Shown here one piece after another: positions 58,572-64,000 of a stretch of DNA of 64,000 nt. The notes under the pieces were generated by a model. It searched no databases and was not told the origin of the DNA. It saw nothing but the letters and a program-made list of their open reading frames with translations. Location: the NCBI GenBank assembly GCA_023423935.1, contig JAFAEQ010000039.1, positions 77,422 through 141,421 on the forward strand. The letters are read 5' to 3'. Numbering within the stretch: the first letter of the stretch is position 1; each line of letters starts with the position of its first letter. The stretch comes from Pseudomonadota bacterium (lineage in GTDB: Bacteria; Pseudomonadota; Gammaproteobacteria; Steroidobacterales; Steroidobacteraceae). A program made the position numbers and the translations under genes.

Positions 58572-61289
58572 ATGCGGAAGTCGCAGATTCTCAAGTCCAC
58601 CGTCATTTCCATTATCTGTGCAGCGTCGTTCGCGGCTGTCGCGAACGCCGATGTCGCTAAACCCATCGTTGCTCCCGCCGGAGATCTCGTTACCGCACTC
58701 GAGTTGATTTCCAAGCAGGCGGATATCGAGCTCGTGTTTCGGCCGGAGCAGCTCAAGGGGCTGCAGACCAAGGGCGTGAGCGGTGCGCCGACCGCGCAAG
58801 AGGCGGTGAGGAAACTGCTGGAAGGAACGCGACTTCAGTTAAGCGAGGATGCGAGAACGGGAGCGATGATGATCGGGTTGGCGGCGACGAGTGAAGTCGC
58901 GGAAAGGCCAGCCCGGATAGCCTCGCAGGCGGGTTACGTTCGGATTGCACAGAACAACTCGGAGACGTCGAGACAAGAGATCGGGCGCGAGAACGTCGGT
59001 GCGCAGGCTGCAATGGAGGAGGACAAATCTTCTTCGAAAGCCGTGGTGGAGCTCGAAGAAGTGCTCGTCACGGGGTCGCATATTCGTGGCGCGGAGAATC
59101 ATTCGTCGCCTGTAATCACGTTCGACCGGAAAGATATCGAGGCCAGCGGGTTCTCAACGACGCAGCTGTTCATCCAGAGCTTGCCGCAGAGTCTCAACAG
59201 CGTTTCAGATTCCACCCTCGGAAATACCAATGGTGGCTCCGGTTGGACACAAACCTACGACGGTGCGGGAATCAATCTGCGCGGACTCGGAAGCGACGCG
59301 TCGTTGGTACTGCTCAATGGACGGAGATTGGCCGGGGCCGGCAATGGGTCGTTCGTGGACCTCTCACTAGTGCCGCTGAGCGCCATCGAGCACATAGATC
59401 TACTCACGGATGGTGCATCAGCTATCTACGGATCGGACGCCGTCGGAGGGGTAGTCAACTTCGTTCTGCGACGAGATTTCGAAGGGGCGGAAACTCGAGT
59501 GCGTTACGGCGCCGTAACTGAGGGTAGCCATAGTGAGCGACAAGTTGGACAGATGCTTGGTCATGCCTGGAATTCAGGTCAGGCCCTACTAAGTTACGAA
59601 TACTTCGGGCGGACGTCGCTACTCAGTTCGGAGCGCGATTTCGTCGACTCGACCTCCTACAGTTTCAAGCTGATACCGGAACAGAAGCGTCACGGAGCGC
59701 TGGCGGTGGTGAATCAGCGTCTCTCGGAGCACGTCGAGGTTGAAGCCAATTTCCTCTACGGCGAGCGCGAGAGCATGAGCGGCTATTCCACGAGGGGCAC
59801 TCCATACGATCTGCTGATGGAAGTACAACAATTCGGTGGGTCGCTGGGAGTTGATGTGGATCTCCCCTCGGGTTGGCTGGCTAGGATATCGGGTTTGCTA
59901 GACCAGAATGAGTCCGGCTTTAGACAGTTCGATCAGCGTACTGGAGTCCAGCTTGCCGCTGCCGGAAACGAATCCCGTCTGTGGGCGGTAGACGTTTCCC
60001 TCGACGGTCCGTTAGTGAGCGCGTTTGGCGGGGATCTTCGTCTCGCAATCGGAGCTCAGGCTCGGCATGAGGGGTTTGCCGACGCAGACGTTGACTGGCC
60101 TGTGCGGATGGATCGAGACATTACTGCCGCTTACGCAGAAGTTCTCGTCCCTTGGGTCGGCGCGCAGAACCGTCAGCTAGGAGTTGAGAGACTGGAACTT
60201 ACTGTTGCAGCACGCTATGAAAACTATAGTGACTTCGGCAGCCAGTTCAGTCCAAAGATTGGATTGGCCTGGGAGCCCTTGGGCGGACTCAACGTGCGGG
60301 GCACATGGGGCACTTCATTCAAGGCACCGCTTCTGTCGCAGATGAATCCCAGGAACCTAACCGCAGCCCTCACCGAGGGTTGGTTCATGGATTCGTACGG
60401 GCCTGCGACGGTGCTGTATGTATATGGGAGTGGAGAAAACCTAGTAGCTGAAGAGTCCACCAACTGGACCGCGGGTTTCGACTTCACGCCAGAGGTAGCG
60501 CCAGAACTATCTATATCTGCGACGTATTTCGATATCGACTATAAGCGGCGCGTCAGCACGCCGTGGCCTAGTGAATACGACGTTTACAACAACGTACTGT
60601 TGGATTCGACCTATGGCGTGGCTGTCATCCGTAACCCGGACCCGGGGGCCGTCAACGAACTGATTGGGAGATCTGGGCTTGCATATTGCTACACCGCTAC
60701 TTTCGACGAATGTGACATTCAGCAGTACGTTACCCAAGTCACGGCATTGGTCGATGAACGCCTGAGGAATTTGGCGGGTGTTCGCATGAGTGGCATCGAT
60801 TTCTCGTTGGGATATCGCTTGGAGGGTGTGATTGGAGACTGGGGGTTGAATGTCTCCGGCTCGCATCTTCTGACAAATAGGCGGCAGTTCGTACCAGACA
60901 GCCCCGAGACGAGCGAGATGAACAACGTGTATCGCCCGGTAGATCTCCGCTTGCGTGGCTCACTCTCGTTCCGTCGCGAAGGTTTCAATGCGGTCGCCGC
61001 AATCAACTATATCGATGGATATCGAGATACCCGCGCCAACCATGTGGGCCAACCCTTCTGGCGGTCCACGGTTGCTTCGTGGACTACTACAGATCTTACG
61101 TTGCAGTACGATCTCGGTCGACTGTGGGCCAGTCAATCGCCAAGTGAAACGACGCTCACGCTGAGTGGCGTCAACGTTTTTGATCGCGCGCCTCCTTACG
61201 TGGCGAGCTACCACGGACTCTACTACGATGGAGTGAATGCCAACCCGCGTGGTCGGTTTCTTAGCGCGCAGGTCGTAGTGCGCTGGTAG
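58572..61289 (+). CDS. TonB-dependent receptor with STN signalling domain (cassette 2)
   Basis: A 905-residue receptor, paralogue of that in cassette 1. Signal peptide TVISIICAASFAAVANADVA; STN domain (IVAPAGDLVTALELISKQAD); plug EEVLVTGSHIRGAENHSSPV, GAGINLRGLGSDASLVLLNG and LLTDGASAIYGSDAVGGVVN. The barrel finishes RFLSAQVVVRW with the usual C-terminal aromatic. The loop cysteine pair CYTATFDECDIQ lies where receptor 1 has its own. Mid-barrel regions differ, so the ligands may differ. Followed by the S9 peptidase after 75 bp. Confidence 0.93.
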   Translation: MRKSQILKSTVISIICAASFAAVANADVAKPIVAPAGDLVTALELISKQADIELVFRPEQLKGLQTKGVSGAPTAQEAVRKLLEGTRLQLSEDARTGAMMIGLAATSEVAERPARIASQAGYVRIAQNNSETSRQEIGRENVGAQAAMEEDKSSSKAVVELEEVLVTGSHIRGAENHSSPVITFDRKDIEASGFSTTQLFIQSLPQSLNSVSDSTLGNTNGGSGWTQTYDGAGINLRGLGSDASLVLLNGRRLAGAGNGSFVDLSLVPLSAIEHIDLLTDGASAIYGSDAVGGVVNFVLRRDFEGAETRVRYGAVTEGSHSERQVGQMLGHAWNSGQALLSYEYFGRTSLLSSERDFVDSTSYSFKLIPEQKRHGALAVVNQRLSEHVEVEANFLYGERESMSGYSTRGTPYDLLMEVQQFGGSLGVDVDLPSGWLARISGLLDQNESGFRQFDQRTGVQLAAAGNESRLWAVDVSLDGPLVSAFGGDLRLAIGAQARHEGFADADVDWPVRMDRDITAAYAEVLVPWVGAQNRQLGVERLELTVAARYENYSDFGSQFSPKIGLAWEPLGGLNVRGTWGTSFKAPLLSQMNPRNLTAALTEGWFMDSYGPATVLYVYGSGENLVAEESTNWTAGFDFTPEVAPELSISATYFDIDYKRRVSTPWPSEYDVYNNVLLDSTYGVAVIRNPDPGAVNELIGRSGLAYCYTATFDECDIQQYVTQVTALVDERLRNLAGVRMSGIDFSLGYRLEGVIGDWGLNVSGSHLLTNRRQFVPDSPETSEMNNVYRPVDLRLRGSLSFRREGFNAVAAINYIDGYRDTRANHVGQPFWRSTVASWTTTDLTLQYDLGRLWASQSPSETTLTLSGVNVFDRAPPYVASYHGLYYDGVNANPRGRFLSAQVVVRW

Positions 61290-61364
61290 CAGTGCAGCTT
61301 GGAAGAAGCGAGGCGCGAAGTTCTCGTGCCGACACATAGCAGAAGACGGCGATAGGTGGGCGGG

Positions 61365-63794
61365 ATGATGGGGCGTAGGGCGACTTGCGTGCTGGTTGGG
61401 CTGACAGTAGCAGTGTTGGGCGTCGTGAAGAGCGGGTTGGCCGAGCCCGGGAAGGTCGCGCCCAGAACGCATCAGCCTCCACTGAACGTGGAAGCGTCGC
61501 TCGAGATGAGGCGAGTCCTTAAACCATCGCCGACAGACCTTGAGGCGCCTCTTGTCTACTCTCCGGATGGCACGCGGTACGTGATCCGGCTGGTCAACGA
61601 TGATCTGGCGCGGAACGGTACCTGGATGGAGATGCTGGCCGGAAGGACTGATTCATTCGATAACGCGATGCGCCTGGAAAGCGTGACCAAGCTGTTCACA
61701 ACGTCTGAGCGTGACGATGATTTGGGTACCGGTTCTCCTGTGCAGCCGTCTCAAGGGAAGCTGATGTGGGTGGGTCACGGTGACCGAGTCGCTTTTTTGT
61801 GGAGCGATGGTAAAGGTCCGACACAGATCGTTTCGGTAAACATTCAGAATCGACAAGAGGACAAGCTGACTCATCATCCAACTTCAGTAATCGATTTTTC
61901 TGTCGGACAAGATGCCGAACGCATTGCCTATCTTGCCCAGGCGGACCGGACGCATGTGCGCCGGGAACTTCAGCAGGCAGCCTCCCGCGAGGGTTTGATC
62001 GTATCTGGAGTAGATGCGCACACAATCTTATCTGGCAACTTCGACGGCATCTCTACTCCTTTGATGAGGGAACTCTTCATCAGCGATATCTCGCGCAGAT
62101 CGTCAAGGAAAGTCCGTTGCGACAACCGGGTCAGATGCGAGTGGATGGCAATGGCTCCGCAACACTTCTCGCCCGATGGTCGCTACGCGATAAGCCTCAA
62201 TGTGCCAGCTGCGGCGCTTCCACAAGACTGGAATAGGTACGCGCACGATCGCCTTCGAGACGCTTTGGTGGCTGCACGAGCCCATCCGAACAGTTACGGA
62301 GATGGGATTCGTATAGCGCAGGTCGGATTGTTGGACTTGGATCGTGCGGAGCTCCGGCCCCTCTGGAATGCGCCGCTCTACGCATTTGAGGTAGAGCCGA
62401 GCGTAGTGTGGTCCTCCGACAGCCGACGCTTGTTGATTGGCCCGACCTTTCTTCCTCTAACTCAAGCTAATCCGGCGGGACTTGCTGGCACGGCCGTCGT
62501 GGAGCTCGACGTTGCCACCGGGCAAATGTGGGATATTCCGATTCCGGTAGAAATGCAGGGTTCGCTGCGTCCAAAGTTGTGGCATGAGGATGGTTCCGTT
62601 GAGTTGAGTGATGACAGTGTCCGTCTAATTTACAGAAAGGTTGAGGGGCAGTGGCGTTCCGACAGGGCGGCGGCGGCTTCCGTGGAGCAACAGAAAGTAC
62701 CGGTGCGAATCGAGCTGCGTGAAGATCTCAACACTCCGCCAGCGTTGTACGCGGTAGACGTGGCATCAGGTCGTGAGGGGATGATCTTAGAAGTGGAGCC
62801 GCGGCTCCGATCGAACTACAGCCTTGGACGAGTTGAGTCCGTTGAATGGTCGGATCAGGCGGGTCGCGTCTGGAGGGGTAGGTTGTACCACCCAGTAGGC
62901 ATCCGACCGGATCGCCGATATCCACTAGTAATACAGCTTGACGCACCTTTTGGCGCTGCAGAGTTCTCGCTGCTAGGGGCCGGCGACTATCGCGGAACCG
63001 GATATGCTGCCCAGGTGCTGGCCAACCGCGGTATGGCCGTACTCAGCTTCCCGCGTTTCCAGAATCGGAGCGACGTAGCCGATACTCCGCAGGAGGCACG
63101 GACGTTCATGGGCGCTGTGGAGTCAGCCGTTACTCATTTCGCAGATGCGGGTCTCGTGAATCCCCATAGAGTGGGACTCGTAGGTTACAGCCGCACTGGA
63201 TGGTACGTAGAGTACATACTGACGCATTCCGTTCTGCCCTTCGGTGCGGCGATTGCGGCGGATAATGTGGACTACGGCTATGTGCAAGCCATCTTGGTAT
63301 TGGGCATGAGTGGCGAGGTGACTAGACCGATCGGCGGTGAGCCCTTCGGCAGTGGACTCGCGGCCTGGTTGAAAGAGTCTCCGGGCTTCAACGCGCATCA
63401 TGTGCGTACGCCTTTGCGGATGGAGCGCTCTTCCGGGGGGTTAATCGGCTTGCTCGGAAGCTGGGAGATGTATCATCTGCTGCGTCATATGAGGAAACCG
63501 GTAGAGCTGGCCCTCGTTCCGCAGATTGAGCACGGCGATCATCCTCTGCAGATTCCAAACCAGAAGCGTTTCTCGCAGGAGGGCACGGTGGATTGGATGG
63601 ACTTCTGGCTAAATGGTCGAGAGGACCCCGATCCGAACAAGAAGAAGCAATACGAACGTTGGTATACGCTTCGAGCACAACAAGAGGCAGTTATTGCAGA
63701 GCGTCGTGCAGCAGGGGAAACAATAGCGGACCTACCGCTCCTGCAGTCAGCAAGCAAGTCGCACAAGATGACGCCTTCGCATGAGGATGACTGA
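61365..63794 (+). CDS. S9 peptidase, Atxe2-like lasso peptide isopeptidase candidate
   Basis: An 809-residue exported protein. Signal peptide ATCVLVGLTVAVLGVVKSGL. A seven-bladed propeller (about 45-470) and a prolyl-oligopeptidase catalytic domain follow. The nucleophile is S609 in VGLVGYSRTGWYVEY, and the base is in VPQIEHGDHPLQIPNQKRF (H723 or H726). The typical acid loop (HGEDD) reads LRMERSSGGLIG, so a Glu may serve or the acid has moved. The end EGTVDWMDFWLNG matches lasso isopeptidases of the Atxe2 family. The start at 61365 has AGGTGG five bases before it; GTG at 61356 is possible. Atxe2 relatives open the isopeptide ring of lasso peptides. Confidence 0.82.
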   Translation: MMGRRATCVLVGLTVAVLGVVKSGLAEPGKVAPRTHQPPLNVEASLEMRRVLKPSPTDLEAPLVYSPDGTRYVIRLVNDDLARNGTWMEMLAGRTDSFDNAMRLESVTKLFTTSERDDDLGTGSPVQPSQGKLMWVGHGDRVAFLWSDGKGPTQIVSVNIQNRQEDKLTHHPTSVIDFSVGQDAERIAYLAQADRTHVRRELQQAASREGLIVSGVDAHTILSGNFDGISTPLMRELFISDISRRSSRKVRCDNRVRCEWMAMAPQHFSPDGRYAISLNVPAAALPQDWNRYAHDRLRDALVAARAHPNSYGDGIRIAQVGLLDLDRAELRPLWNAPLYAFEVEPSVVWSSDSRRLLIGPTFLPLTQANPAGLAGTAVVELDVATGQMWDIPIPVEMQGSLRPKLWHEDGSVELSDDSVRLIYRKVEGQWRSDRAAAASVEQQKVPVRIELREDLNTPPALYAVDVASGREGMILEVEPRLRSNYSLGRVESVEWSDQAGRVWRGRLYHPVGIRPDRRYPLVIQLDAPFGAAEFSLLGAGDYRGTGYAAQVLANRGMAVLSFPRFQNRSDVADTPQEARTFMGAVESAVTHFADAGLVNPHRVGLVGYSRTGWYVEYILTHSVLPFGAAIAADNVDYGYVQAILVLGMSGEVTRPIGGEPFGSGLAAWLKESPGFNAHHVRTPLRMERSSGGLIGLLGSWEMYHLLRHMRKPVELALVPQIEHGDHPLQIPNQKRFSQEGTVDWMDFWLNGREDPDPNKKKQYERWYTLRAQQEAVIAERRAAGETIADLPLLQSASKSHKMTPSHEDD

Positions 63795-63852
63795 TAGCCG
63801 CATAAACTCGCCGAACCGTTGATCCTTCCCGCACGCGCAGAACCTTCAGTAC

Positions 63853-64000
63853 TCAATTGCGTGATCGGTGATGCAAGCCGCGAAGCGAGTGAGGCGTGTG
63901 CAGTGCGGTGGAATCCGGAACACCCAGCTTCCGAAACAGCCGAGATGCGTGTCCCTGATTGGGCCGGCGCCGCTGGAATAGGCGGCGCCACCCGCCCGCG
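63853..64000 (-). pseudogene. Possible C-terminal piece of a LuxR-type regulator
   Basis: Read leftwards from the window edge, the frame has RPNQGHASRLFRKLGVPDST, then ALHTPHSLRGLHHRSRN and a stop at 63853. SRLFRKLGVPDSTAL resembles the recognition helix of LuxR/NarL-type DNA-binding domains. The part before it is Arg-rich and not convincing, and the missing N-terminus is off the window. Low confidence. Confidence 0.25.

Overview
The window (about 60% G+C) looks like chromosome of a soil or aquatic gammaproteobacterium, probably near Xanthomonadales/Nevskiales (Steroidobacter-like). The signs are FecI-FecR-TonB receptor cassettes whose receptors carry an STN domain, an Atxe2-like S9 peptidase, GTGG-type REP palindromes and remnants of REP-associated tyrosine transposases (RAYT). 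This placement is inference; no rRNA or tRNA gene was found.

Layout. 1-6.5 kb: the C-terminus of a VirJ-like protein, two exported proteins, a YgiD-type dioxygenase, a DsbA-NhaA fusion antiporter and a pirin. 6.5-8.1 kb: a cold-shock/DUF1294 gene broken by a 163-bp tandem repeat and touched at its stop codon by a small mobile element. 8.1-9.9 kb: a hipA toxin gene divergent from a hipB-like gene fused to a T5orf172/GIY-YIG-like domain. 10.4-23.2 kb: a defence island with a NERD helicase, a membrane-anchored Mrr endonuclease and a NYN-LOTUS protein, then a tightly packed run of MazG-like hydrolase, DUF2075 ATPase, DNA methyltransferase, HerA ATPase and NurA nuclease, and an OLD-type ATPase/TOPRIM gene. 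23.2-29.5 kb: a graveyard of RAYT, HNH and LysR fragments around an intact MntA/HepT pair, a two-gene UDG-like unit with a frameshift, and an AraC regulator divergent from an alpha/beta hydrolase. 29.5-36.1 kb: a PAP2-like membrane protein, a LysE stub, a thioesterase, an Hsp70-like ATPase, a Dabb/monooxygenase unit and a RIO kinase. 36.5-47.6 kb: a large exported lectin-like protein, a remarkable ClpA-N/ClpS/membrane/ClpP-like fusion, a NucS-like nuclease, a methyltransferase, an exported coiled-coil protein, and a lipoprotein/outer-membrane protein pair.

48.5-63.8 kb holds two paralogous cassettes in tandem, each ECF sigma, FecR, STN-TonB receptor, exported serine peptidase. The first three genes of each are clear paralogues, but the peptidase slot differs: S8 (subtilisin-like) in the first and S9 (lasso-isopeptidase-like) in the second. 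In both, the receptor's Shine-Dalgarno can pair with an upstream CTCCC tract. The simplest reading is two signal-responsive systems that import peptides through the outer membrane and cut them in the periplasm.

Several repeat families punctuate the window: three copies of a CTAG-targeting element carrying 25-bp arrays, GTGG REP hairpins, RAYT-derived pieces and the 163-bp array. Two of the three CTAG elements abut a gene exactly at its stop codon.
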